From: Stichopus chloronotus | Lineage: Eukaryota > Echinodermata > Holothuroidea > Aspidochirotida > Stichopodidae | Assembly: GCA_021234535.1 (NCBI GenBank) | Contig: CM037830.1 | Location: 10,633,252-10,697,251 of the forward strand | Reading direction: 5' to 3' | DNA: 64,000 bases | Shown: piece after piece, positions 63,001-64,000 of the stretch | Numbering within the stretch: position 1 is the first letter of the stretch | Layout: each line of letters starts with the position of its first letter | Position numbers and translations under genes: made by a program | Notes under the pieces: generated by a model | Told to the model about the DNA's origin: nothing | The model's input: the letters and a program-made list of their open reading frames with translations, nothing else | Database searches by the model: none

Positions 63001-63576
63001 TGTACTCATGCTTTGTGTCCTGCATTGGCAAATATCAATCTAATAAGGTATTGCTTCTCTGAAAAAAATATTTCAGTTAAAAATGTCAAGGAAAAGTAAA
63101 ATTAAATATAAAAAACTATCTGAAAAAAATTTCAACAATTAAAATATTATGGAAAAAAAAACTAACCAAAAAAAACTCAAAAATAAGCCACAAATAACCC
63201 CCAAAATAACTACCAACCCTTGTATAAAACCAGATGTTTGCATTTATGTAGATGGAAGACACATGGCAAGATGTGAGATTTTGACAAATTATCGGATACC
63301 ATACAGGCTCAAAGACATGCAAAAGTCATGCTTCTAGCTAGTGAGGAGCAATCTAACACTACATCTCAATACAAACTTACACTTTGCATCAAAAGAGACA
63401 TAGTGTAATGTAACAATAATTGAATCATTATGAAACAAGAGAAAGTACACTCCAACCATGATGCTATCAAACTCACCCTGAAATTTTGCTACAGTTAAAG
63501 AAGTAGTACGGAATAGAGATAAATGTACCACTGTACTCTGATGAGGACAATGAGAGGTTGACTGATACTGCAACAT
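8886..63576 (-). CDS. PLXN: plexin gene, C-terminal 1283 residues in 30 exons (5' part outside window)
   Basis: Plexins are single-pass receptors for semaphorins; the cytoplasmic part is a split RasGAP-like domain with a Rho-GTPase-binding domain (RBD) inserted. Residue numbers used here and below count from the first full codon of exon 1. The order seen is: end of IPT1 and PSI2 (1-70), IPT2 (to about 168), PSI3 (170-221), further IPT repeats (about 225-592), transmembrane helix (611-638), coiled coil (640-668), GAP part 1 (669-870), RBD (about 880-975), linker (976-1028), GAP part 2 (1029-1241), tail (1242-1283). All exon boundaries obey GT/AG and every phase matches; the summed coding length is an exact multiple of three. 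Acceptors at 32822 and 22203 have weak pyrimidine tracts but give the correct frame and family alignment. Introns run from about 0.2 to 5.7 kb. The Sema domain, PSI1 and promoter are missing because the gene continues past 64000. Class (A, B, C or D) cannot be settled from this part. Confidence 0.93.
10221..10295 (-). CDS. PLXN: plexin exon 29: last GAP helix
   Basis: Residues 1217-1241 (NFADTFDLTSTQYELFKFLQTYGDV) lie where other plexins have F-N/T ... A-L-x-E-I/L-Y-x-Y-x-x-K/T-Y. Phase 0 both ends; acceptor CATGCAG. Confidence 0.88.
11640..11880. repeat. dispersed inverted-repeat element with CCTATGTTCTGACAC motif
   Basis: The left arm holds CCCTATGTTCTGACA and ACCCCATGTTCTGACAC. The right arm holds GTGTCGGAACATGGGGTGT followed by TGAAACTTAAGGCAGTCACTG. 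The arms are largely complementary. The same CCGACAC/CCTATGTTC motif recurs at 57860-57925, 58250-58300 and 58490-58535, so this is a dispersed family, probably a short DNA transposon. Confidence 0.65.
12796..12936 (-). CDS. PLXN: plexin exon 28: GAP part 2
   Basis: Residues 1170-1216 read DFSPSRLLYSSFLPGYINKL and onward. They align with plexin D/K-S-P-S-x-x-L-L-Y-A/S-x-x-x-P-x-Y and the following Y-Y helix. Phase 0 both ends. Confidence 0.94.
13294..13323. repeat. perfect 30-bp palindrome
   Basis: GTGGCTTTTTTATAT is followed immediately by its exact reverse complement. It lies in the intron between exons 27 and 28 and would form a cruciform or hairpin with an AT-rich centre. Confidence 0.9.
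14842..14992 (-). CDS. PLXN: plexin exon 27: GAP part 2 with LRYW arginine
   Basis: Residues 1119-1169 contain LALRYWTTIIANPQYPLDIG, MESYTQACLRILVQ. Arg1123 in L-R-Y/F-W is the third arginine known to matter for plexin GAP activity and is retained. The N-P-Q-Y/F-x-x-D-I motif is typical. Confidence 0.95.
15691..15848 (-). CDS. PLXN: plexin exon 26: GAP part 2
   Basis: Residues 1067-1118 read NYIQKYVDAALNVMF, then IPKAIRYLFQFFDREAGKLG, FAKAWKDN. These match plexin L/I-Q-K-F/Y-V-D, P-x-A-I-K/R-Y-x-F-x-F-x-D and the T/A-W-K-x-N motif. It leaves in phase 2 (GT). Confidence 0.94.
16527..16622 (-). CDS. PLXN: plexin exon 25: acidic loop and start of GAP part 2
   Basis: Residues 1035-1066 read VKDEDQNEEQEEKATKPKEI and KEVVLPFLPATR. 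The charged loop is longer in acids than in vertebrate plexins. The end corresponds to the E-I/V-x-L-x-x-L-L-x-T-K/R helix. Confidence 0.9.
17097..17206 (-). CDS. PLXN: plexin exon 24: linker ending in KVWHL
   Basis: Residues 998-1034 are Ser-, Gly- and basic-rich (ASSSEANGKSGFKGRNEA...) and end CKVWHL, the plexin K-x-W-H-L-V motif that re-enters the GAP fold. Donor GTAAGA, phase 0. Confidence 0.87.
18269..18359 (-). CDS. PLXN: plexin exon 23: end of RBD and linker
   Basis: Residues 968-997 read VNSEHACFELVERQQNPNAA and continue IIDPSASAKL. The first ten residues match the last RBD strand (V-x-x-x-x-x-x-x-L-V). The rest is a poorly conserved linker to GAP part 2. Donor GTGATT is not optimal. 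Confidence 0.82.
19098..19183. repeat. 43-bp tandem duplication
   Basis: Two adjacent units (19098-19140 and 19141-19183) share TCAACAATACAC and GTTTGCTGTGTAC, with a handful of differences. Confidence 0.8.
19565..20228. mobile_element. 664-bp TTAA-flanked element with 16-bp terminal inverted repeats
   Basis: The left end reads AGTGATTGCGTGCGTA and the right end, reverse-complemented, AGTGATTGCGTGTGTA. One transition separates them. Both ends abut TTAA (19561-19564 and 20229-20232), the target duplication of piggyBac and Kolobok elements. No transposase was recognised inside, so it is non-autonomous. The terminal bases do not match the usual piggyBac CCC/CCT ends, so the superfamily is left open. 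Confidence 0.65.
20845..20951 (-). CDS. PLXN: plexin exon 22: Rho-GTPase-binding domain, second half
   Basis: Residues 932-967 read MWRVGMGGQLILRDEEDLAG and GWRKLNTLADFN, matching plexin W-R ... L-x-D-E-D ... W-K/R-x-L-N-T-L-x-x-Y/F. Donor GTAAGT, phase 0 out. Confidence 0.94.
21306..21462 (-). CDS. PLXN: plexin exon 21: Rho-GTPase-binding domain, first half
   Basis: Residues 880-931 read VGVLDVNTISQVKDRIISQL, YKDSAFSSQPSPHDYDL. This is the plexin ubiquitin-like RBD pattern V-x-V-L-x-x-D/N-T-I-x-Q-V-K-x-x-I, then Y-K, then the P-x-x-x-D-x-D-L segment. Confidence 0.95.
21655..21801 (-). CDS. PLXN: plexin exon 20: GAP part 1 to RBD junction
   Basis: Residues 831-879 contain FYQLYHAIKYVCEIGPIDAV, then TGKSQFSINDQWML. 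The G-P-I-D-A-V/I-T-G motif is close to invariant in plexins. Phase 0 both ends; donor GTAAGT. Confidence 0.95.
21934..21993. repeat. 30-bp tandem duplication
   Basis: Two adjacent copies of a unit starting ACGGGAAGAATGAGTC (21934-21963 and 21964-21993) differ at one base, which suggests a recent duplication. Confidence 0.85.
22137..22203 (-). CDS. PLXN: plexin exon 19: GAP arginine 808 and NW helix
   Basis: Residues 808-830 read RNETVLEKLLSNWVTLFLYK, YFK, matching plexin R-x-E-S/T-V-x-E-K-x-L-x-N-W. The acceptor (CAAAAAG) is pyrimidine-poor, but the phase and family alignment are exact. Phase 0 out. Confidence 0.88.
22726..22803 (-). CDS. PLXN: plexin exon 18: GAP domain part 1 up to arginine-finger position
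   Basis: Residues 782-807 read SVLISLMREQIEDCDGKRNK, CRILFS. The final Ser807 sits where other plexins have the first of two adjacent arginines; the second (Arg808) is split across the next intron. Acceptor ATTCAG, donor GTAAGT. Confidence 0.9.
23180..23990. repeat. diverged tandem repeat block with TGACCTTTGACC motifs
   Basis: About five diverged units of roughly 140 bp contain, in order, a TGACCTCTGGTGACCTCAAA-like stretch, a CACCAAAAACAATAGGGATC stretch, ATGACCAACCCACACAC, and CTTGAGATA...TGTTTACAAGG. The block ends in CA-rich sequence and a partly palindromic GATTCCTTTTGCCTTCGGCA tail. A perfect TGACCTTTGACC lies at 23788-23799. Related blocks are at 41385-41850 and 47770-48760. Confidence 0.75.
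24297..24362 (-). CDS. PLXN: plexin exon 17: GAP domain part 1 (micro-exon)
   Basis: Residues 760-781 read RVNIASLLSVCLLQDGKQEL, matching the plexin R-x-N-V/I-A-S-L helix. It is only 66 bp. Acceptor TCTCCCAG, donor GTAAGC; phase 2 in, phase 2 out. Confidence 0.9.
24363..27038. other. intron 16 of the plexin gene, no other feature recognised
   Basis: I found no exon or mobile element with clear ends. There is a G13-14 run near 26455-26469. Open frames here lack family motifs and splice signals in usable positions. Confidence 0.55.
27039..27169 (-). CDS. PLXN: plexin exon 16: GAP domain part 1
   Basis: Residues 717-759 read EVIDNEKLKFAMQEFSTKLL, KKNFLEVLVRTIDGCTNIGA. This aligns with the conserved plexin L-x-N/K-K-x-F-L-x-x-F/V-I/V-R-T-L/I-E/D. 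Arg747 is the conserved arginine of the R-T motif. It leaves in phase 2. Confidence 0.92.
27551..27616. repeat. six 11-bp GTTCACGNNNN repeats, left end of the Harbinger element
   Basis: Six contiguous units of exactly 11 bp each start GTTCAC (GTTCACGCATA twice, then variants). The period is close to one turn of B-DNA. Similar arrays lie near the right end (28900-28943 in inverted orientation, 29196-29239 in direct orientation). Confidence 0.88.
27754..27760 (+). promoter_or_regulatory. TATA box of the Harbinger transposase
   Basis: TATAAAA lies 54 bp before the candidate transposase ATG at 27814 and directly upstream of a G-rich stretch. Confidence 0.6.
27814..28002 (+). pseudogene. truncated PIF/Harbinger transposase, N-terminal ~63 codons
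   Basis: From the ATG at 27814 the frame reads MLNARDTIIEEKRRCLYLEE, then KTQRKVWVRERLTRRHEFGQ and YDSLLIELHL. The arginine-rich start, V-W-V, R-R-x-x-F-G-Q-Y and L-L-x-E-L are the family signature just before the first conserved helix of Harbinger (HARBI1-type) transposases. After about residue 62 the frame stays open, but only as the antisense of the Myb-like gene, with no DDE catalytic region. An internal deletion has joined the transposase start to the tail of the second gene. Confidence 0.75.
27979..28783 (-). pseudogene. Myb/SANT-like (MADF-type) accessory protein of the Harbinger element, decayed
   Basis: Translation begins at the ATG at 28783 (MTKTKQTRGRAKQRRQEA), a basic Ser/Glu-rich head. 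A frame change near 28681-28691 (a G/C homopolymer) leads to KKEIPECRWTEEAELRLVEI, a Myb/SANT-like opening (R-W-T-x-E-E). Another near 28470-28490 continues as QKEWLNVAAKNSWWDRF and CKKHYENMRTMVGKIMKK, with the trihelix/MADF tryptophans. A TAG at 28318-28320 interrupts the frame, which then continues through an acidic stretch (ISDDDDDEV) and a Lys/Thr-rich tail to a stop at 27979. Harbinger elements encode such a DNA-binding partner, needed for nuclear import and end recognition. Two frameshifts and a stop mark it as dead. Confidence 0.8.
28855..28861 (-). promoter_or_regulatory. TATA box of the Myb-like gene
   Basis: TATATAT on the minus strand lies about 70 bp upstream of the candidate ATG at 28783. 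Confidence 0.55.
28900..28943. repeat. four 11-bp repeats, inverted relative to the left array
   Basis: Units CGTGAACTGCT, TGTGAACTGCT, CATGAACTCGT and CATGAACTGCT follow one another at an 11-bp period. Diverged units continue to about 29000. They sit just upstream of the Myb-like gene's TATA box. Confidence 0.85.
29196..29239. repeat. four 11-bp repeats near the right end of the Harbinger element
   Basis: GTTCACGACGA, GTTCACGAACA, GTTTACAAATA and GCTCACGACCC are contiguous, in the same orientation and period as the left array. Confidence 0.85.
29343..29370. repeat. perfect 28-bp palindrome inside the right terminus
   Basis: CATTGGCACGACTC is followed at once by its exact reverse complement, 34 bp in from the right end of the transposon. 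Confidence 0.9.
29405..31155. other. remainder of intron 15, no confirmed feature
   Basis: No plexin exon is needed here, because exons 15 and 16 join in phase 0. An open stretch at about 30640-30765 with an acceptor (TTTTCCAG) has no donor in the right phase and is treated as unresolved. Confidence 0.55.
31156..31301 (-). CDS. PLXN: plexin exon 15: start of cytoplasmic GAP domain
   Basis: Residues 668-716 (LFATLQTTMHDFDSALEQ, then IIPLHSKRQYILNMLFLG) correspond to plexin's F-x-x-L-Q-T-x-x-x-x-L and the helix that ends F-P-G. Here that final motif is F-L-G, a small deviation. Phase 0 out; donor GTAAGA. Confidence 0.9.
31748..31973 (-). CDS. PLXN: plexin exon 14: transmembrane helix and juxtamembrane coiled coil
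   Basis: Residues 593-667. The final extracellular strand is NLYFRLGPVRY. A hydrophobic helix of about 28 residues follows (LFLILQIAIPIFVFLVIILF and on), then the stop-transfer IRKKKGDK and a heptad-like segment, IKDLEIQMREIQDSV. This is the usual plexin juxtamembrane helix. Confidence 0.93.
32646..32822 (-). CDS. PLXN: plexin exon 13: last IPT repeat
   Basis: Residues 534-592 read GTNLSAGSQEIDVEVYIG, ECEVI and VLCTPPKDQP, matching the final plexin IPT (G-x-N-L ... C ... L-C-x-P-P). The acceptor (CAAAAG) has a poor pyrimidine tract, but the phase and the join LTLE-GTNL agree with the family. Confidence 0.86.
34070..34324 (-). CDS. PLXN: plexin exon 12: IPT repeat with RRRR motif
   Basis: Residues 449-533 open NCIHKDEDGNEMTCKSPAIR, end an IPT repeat with GFIMDGV, then give MYVPNPDYKRF, the conserved Y-x-P-N-P linker before the last IPT. 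Residues 473-476 are four consecutive arginines followed by Ala-Thr, a potential proprotein-convertase site. Phase 0 both sides; donor GTGAGT. Confidence 0.92.
35880..36190. repeat. 33-bp minisatellite, about nine units
   Basis: Units such as ACTATGAGGATACAGAATG followed by ATCATTCCTTCCC repeat with substitutions and a few indels. Because the period is near a multiple of three, the minus strand shows an open frame of YPHGKEGMI-like repeats. This is a by-product, not a gene. It lies in the intron before exon 12. Confidence 0.85.
36336..36429 (-). CDS. PLXN: plexin exon 11: IPT repeat
   Basis: Residues 417-448 read AGGNLLTVSGERLDVIKMP and onward, equivalent to the S-G-x-x-L-T-I-x-G-x-x-L-D strand of plexin IPT repeats. 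Acceptor TTTGCAG, donor GTATGA, phase 0 out. Confidence 0.9.
36767..36937 (-). CDS. PLXN: plexin exon 10: end of one IPT repeat and start of the next
   Basis: Residues 361-416 include SSCVQC, two N-glycosylation sequons (NSS, NHT), LSFDGYNV and FVYKKDPEILSVDPTTF. The last part is the P-x-I-x-x-x-x-P linker between IPT repeats. It leaves in phase 2 (GC). Confidence 0.9.
38739..38875 (-). CDS. PLXN: plexin exon 9: IPT repeat (GPASGGT motif)
   Basis: Residues 315-359 contain FDPKKGPASGGTLITISG, then TDLDTGRNIEAFLGDQDC, the N-terminal half of the next IPT repeat. Phase 0 in, phase 2 out (TC). Confidence 0.93.
39401..39503 (-). CDS. PLXN: plexin exon 8: end of the same IPT repeat
   Basis: Residues 280-314 read SITCVAGRVEGVGDVKVSVV and end LTFSYR. 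This is the C-terminal half of an IPT repeat with its second cysteine and the F-x-F/Y-S-Y final strand. Acceptor GTGGTAG, donor GTGAGC. Confidence 0.9.
40402..40745. repeat. diverged ~200-bp tandem duplication
   Basis: Two copies start near 40402 and 40601. They share TCAAA-GACTTTGTGA-TCCTT at the head, GACCATATCAAAA in the middle and CAACCACAT at the end. Confidence 0.65.
41385..41850. repeat. TGACCTTTGACC-family repeat block
   Basis: Diverged units carry GTGATCTCAAATGACCTT, CCTCCA-CAAAAAT and TGAGATAT. A perfect TGACCTTTGACC is at 41641-41652. The block ends in a CA-rich run and the imperfect palindrome GATTCCTTGCC...AAGGAATC near 41808-41838, the same tail as at 23960-23990. Confidence 0.75.
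42231..42385 (-). CDS. PLXN: plexin exon 7: IPT repeat (GPTEGGT motif)
   Basis: Residues 229-279 begin ISPTSGPTEGGTMVQING, the classic IPT/TIG opening (GP-x-x-GGT), followed by a TDLG loop. A conserved cysteine lies in NTTCNHQ. It leaves in phase 2 (AG). Confidence 0.93.
43838..44013 (-). CDS. PLXN: plexin exon 6: PSI3
   Basis: Residues 170-228 contain the plexin hallmark VTLYKC followed by CSRC, CGWC and three further cysteines. The eight cysteines are at 175, 182, 185, 197, 200, 206, 212 and 220. The end, NPPKITA, opens the next IPT repeat. Acceptor TTACAG, donor GTAAAA, phase 0 out. Confidence 0.93.
44447..44490. repeat. (CA)n microsatellite
   Basis: A nearly pure CA dinucleotide run with an ACAACACA start and one CG interruption. 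Confidence 0.95.
46300..46350. repeat. (TA)n/(TG)n microsatellite
   Basis: A run of TA repeats passing into TGTGTGTA and then TATATATG. Confidence 0.9.
47770..48760. repeat. largest TGACCTTTGACC-family repeat block
   Basis: Six to eight units of about 130-150 bp carry TTTGACCTCTGGTGATCTC, CACCAAAAACAATAGGGTTC, TTCTACTTGATGTAA and AGTTTCTATGATTCCTAC. The last unit runs into a CACACACA tail at 48750. Same family as the blocks at 23180 and 41385. Confidence 0.75.
49360..49450 (-). CDS. PLXN: plexin exon 5: end of IPT2
   Basis: Residues 140-169 (YNYAANVQDVPAELRIRW and following) align with the last IPT2 strands of plexins, where V-x-V-x-W is typical. It leaves in phase 1 with a G, which completes Val170 in the next exon. 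Flanked by two of the largest introns in the gene (5.3 and 5.7 kb). Confidence 0.87.
50578..50690. repeat. left copy of a ~110-bp direct repeat flanking the DIRS-like element
   Basis: It contains ACCGGTACAGATGTAAAAAA, GTGCAAGTTGTCACCCAGTA and CATCATCAAATG. The right copy (53927-54035) matches along its whole length with about 15-20 differences. Confidence 0.75.
50960..51305 (-). pseudogene. DIRS-type reverse transcriptase, N-terminal fragment with stops
   Basis: One frame reads PGWGELMNFAHQ, stop, ASILADLWVVDMIQKG, stop, QVEFTSLGF, then EALESEISPLLPNRAVV, FFFHITKKDRS, two stops, PMVNLKPLNQDYV. The order W-V-V/L-D-x-I-x-x-G, E-I-x-x-L-L-x-x-A-V/I, F-x-x-x-K-K-D and N-L-K-P-L-N is that of DIRS and related reverse transcriptases before the catalytic motifs. 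Five in-frame stops show it is dead. The catalytic palm is missing. Confidence 0.72.
51270..53390 (-). pseudogene. DIRS-type Gag-like region, frameshifted
   Basis: The most telling part is at 53226-53327: GCLLCSLF, then QCPKRCSCSRRDPCKIC and DLSPAQW. This is the cysteine-rich signature of DIRS Gag proteins, ending in C-x-x-C-x-x-W/L-S. Downstream, several frames hold Ser/Pro/Arg-rich sequence and a weakly conserved helix (ISLDLITRIADTFRQHLG). Near 51500 there is a Gln/Arg-rich tail (RPRLKQRQHRRLQ). No single frame spans the region; multiple frameshifts are needed. Confidence 0.62.
53927..54035. repeat. right copy of the ~110-bp flanking direct repeat
   Basis: It carries CAGTACAGATGTAAAAAATA, GTGCAAGTTGTCACCCAGTA and CACCATCAAATG, starting directly at the right end of the DIRS-like element. 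The left copy stands about 105 bp away from the left end. Confidence 0.75.
54254..54358. repeat. ATT / GGTAGT compound microsatellite
   Basis: Runs of TTATTATTATT alternate three times with GGTAGTAGGTT. The first two larger units share GTTTCATTATTATTATTA. Confidence 0.9.
55153..55257 (-). CDS. PLXN: plexin exon 4: IPT2 core
   Basis: Residues 105-139 start SYECVVTYLGK, equivalent to the conserved YEC strand of plexin IPT2, and end at FSLTCNAAK, the paired cysteine. An NST sequon is present. Phase 0 in and out; acceptor AAACAG, donor GTAAGA. Confidence 0.9.
55735..56240. repeat. direct duplication interrupted by a MITE
   Basis: About 80 bp beginning ACAAACTGAGGCAGAATGCA and ending AACAAGCTTAAT occur at 55735-55815 and 56116-56198 almost unchanged. 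In the second copy this continues straight into ATACGCTCAATGTTGTTC. In the first copy the same continuation (ATATGCTCAATATGTTC) resumes only after the 239-bp insert at 55817-56055. Confidence 0.88.
55817..56055. mobile_element. 239-bp hAT-like MITE
   Basis: The ends are perfect 12-bp inverted repeats, CAGGGTCCGTAG and CTACGGACCCTG. CAGGG is a common hAT terminus. TAAT stands on both sides and only once in the uninterrupted duplicate, so it is probably part of the target duplication. This is shorter than the usual 8 bp for hAT, so the superfamily is tentative. The interior carries several TCACAGACTTTTC repeats and no coding sequence. Confidence 0.78.
57860..57930. repeat. fragment of the CCTATGTTCCGACAC repeat family
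   Basis: GAGGCAGTGACTGCCCTTAA is followed by GTTCCAACACCCCTATGTTC and CGACACACTTATATTTCGAC. This is the same family as the element at 11640-11880, in inverted orientation to its right arm. Confidence 0.7.
58133..58607. repeat. 237-bp tandem duplication (two units)
   Basis: Units at 58133-58369 and 58370-58607 both run from AAACTATGTGTTGAAACTT to GCAAACGAGAGG, with about a dozen differences. Each includes a CCGAACATAGGGRTGTC stretch of the family seen at 11640-11880. Confidence 0.88.
58950..59069 (-). CDS. PLXN: plexin exon 3: last PSI2 cysteine and start of IPT2
   Basis: Residues 65-104 begin TTDDDCPMV, matching the plexin motif in which the last PSI cysteine is followed by proline. The segment then reads EEFYIPNNIFRNITVTVE, an IPT beta-strand pattern with an N-glycosylation sequon (NIT). 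Phase 0 in and out; donor GTAAGT. Confidence 0.9.
59070..62549. other. intron 2 of the plexin gene, nothing else recognised
   Basis: Exons 2 and 3 join in phase 0 exactly at the last PSI2 cysteine. An exon-like open stretch at 62350-62476 does not fit in phase and was rejected. No transposon ends were recognised. Confidence 0.6.
62550..62643 (-). CDS. PLXN: plexin exon 2: PSI2 cysteine-rich domain
   Basis: Residues 34-64 contain CKDC, CEWC and two further cysteines. Together with Cys28 and Cys70 from the flanking exons this gives the eight cysteines of a PSI (plexin-semaphorin-integrin) knot. Acceptor CCACACAG, donor GTAAGT, leaving in phase 0. Confidence 0.9.
63477..63576 (-). CDS. PLXN: plexin exon 1 of window: end of IPT1 and first PSI2 cysteine
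   Basis: Residues 1-32 read VAVSVNLSLSSSEYSGTF and then a stretch ending FFNCSKISG, the usual plexin lead into PSI2 (an aromatic-aromatic-N-C-S/T motif). The acceptor is TACCAG and the donor GTGAGT. It enters with 2 bases of a split codon and leaves with GG, which joins the A of the next exon to make Gly33. The upstream exon is not recognisable before 64000. Confidence 0.82.
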
Positions 63577-64000
63577 CTGGTATTATAAGAAACAACATTA
63601 TTGGTGCAAAATGGAATTAAAGATAAGCATTGAACAATTTGATCTGCTTTAAGTCATTAGAGTAATTAGGTAAAATGAACACACAAACTGAGATTGTTCC
63701 AGGACCTAGAAAAGCATTTACAAGAATCCTTAGAATACATGTTACTTCCCTTCAATTATGCCTTTCTTCTGTATTAAAATATAAGCATAATTTCTGGATA
63801 TAATATTTCAACAGTCTCTCAATGGTAGGAGCTACAAATTGTTAGTCTATACATGACAATAAACACCCTGAATGAAATGTCTACATCCATGCTATATCAA
63901 GATTGTAAAGCATTGTAAGCATTTACATACAAGACATCTTTACTGGCTGTCAGTACAGTAACATTTTAAATAAAATTTGTTTTTCCTGTCACTAGGTTAA
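63577..64000. other. intron upstream of exon 1, continuing beyond the window
   Basis: No further plexin exon could be recognised on the minus strand. The part encoding Sema, PSI1 and most of IPT1 must lie to the right. Confidence 0.6.

Noticed and set aside
1..64000. Search for CRISPR arrays, bacterial operons, rRNA, or viral genes
   Set aside because: Nothing of this kind was seen. The spliced gene, repeat content and base composition are those of an animal chromosome.

Overview
The window is animal genomic DNA: AT-rich, with short exons separated by long introns, GT/AG splice sites and many transposon relics. One gene dominates it. The minus strand carries the C-terminal two thirds of a plexin (semaphorin receptor) in 30 exons between 63576 and 8886. 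I derived the exons by hand. All 30 join in frame with matching splice phases and give 1283 residues followed by a stop. The order is end of IPT1, PSI2, IPT2, PSI3, further IPT repeats, one transmembrane helix, juxtamembrane coiled coil, first half of the RasGAP-like domain, Rho-GTPase-binding domain, second half of the GAP domain and a short acidic tail. The Sema domain and PSI1 must lie beyond the right edge. The protein is clearly plexin but diverged from the vertebrate classes, and the dispersed repeats are of a marine-invertebrate type. An invertebrate deuterostome, probably an echinoderm, fits best; this is inference and no species marker is present.

Layout from left to right. Bases 1-8885 lie downstream of the plexin stop (3' UTR and intergenic) and hold palindromic AGGCCT repeats, a tRNA-like pol III unit near 370-464, a G-run with a GC palindrome near 1000 and a 218-bp inverted-repeat element at 4722-4939. 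From 8886 to 27169 are the exons for the cytoplasmic domain; their introns hold a repeat with the motif CCTATGTTCTGACAC (11640-11880), a perfect 30-bp palindrome (13294-13323), a 664-bp element flanked by TTAA (19565-20228) and a block of diverged repeats rich in TGACCTTTGACC (about 23180-23990). The intron between 27170 and 31155 contains a 1.94-kb PIF/Harbinger-like DNA transposon (27461-29404), with matching terminal inverted repeats, the first ~63 codons of a transposase, a convergent decayed Myb/SANT-like gene and arrays of an 11-bp repeat. From 31156 to 44013 are the juxtamembrane, transmembrane, IPT and PSI3 exons, with a 33-bp minisatellite at 35880-36190. From 44014 to 64000 come very long introns carrying more TGACCTTTGACC-family repeats (about 47770-48760), a decayed DIRS-like retrotransposon (about 50794-53927), a hAT-like MITE with its empty site preserved in a neighbouring duplicate (55817-56055) and a 237-bp tandem duplication (58133-58607).

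No CRISPR array, operon, rRNA or intact non-plexin gene was seen. The host gene's product would sense semaphorins at the cell surface and signal through small GTPases. Everything else I could identify is mobile-element or simple-repeat material in its introns and flanks. The two least ordinary points are the loss of the first arginine of the plexin GAP arginine pair and the Harbinger element's helically phased repeat arrays beside its own DNA-binding-protein relic.
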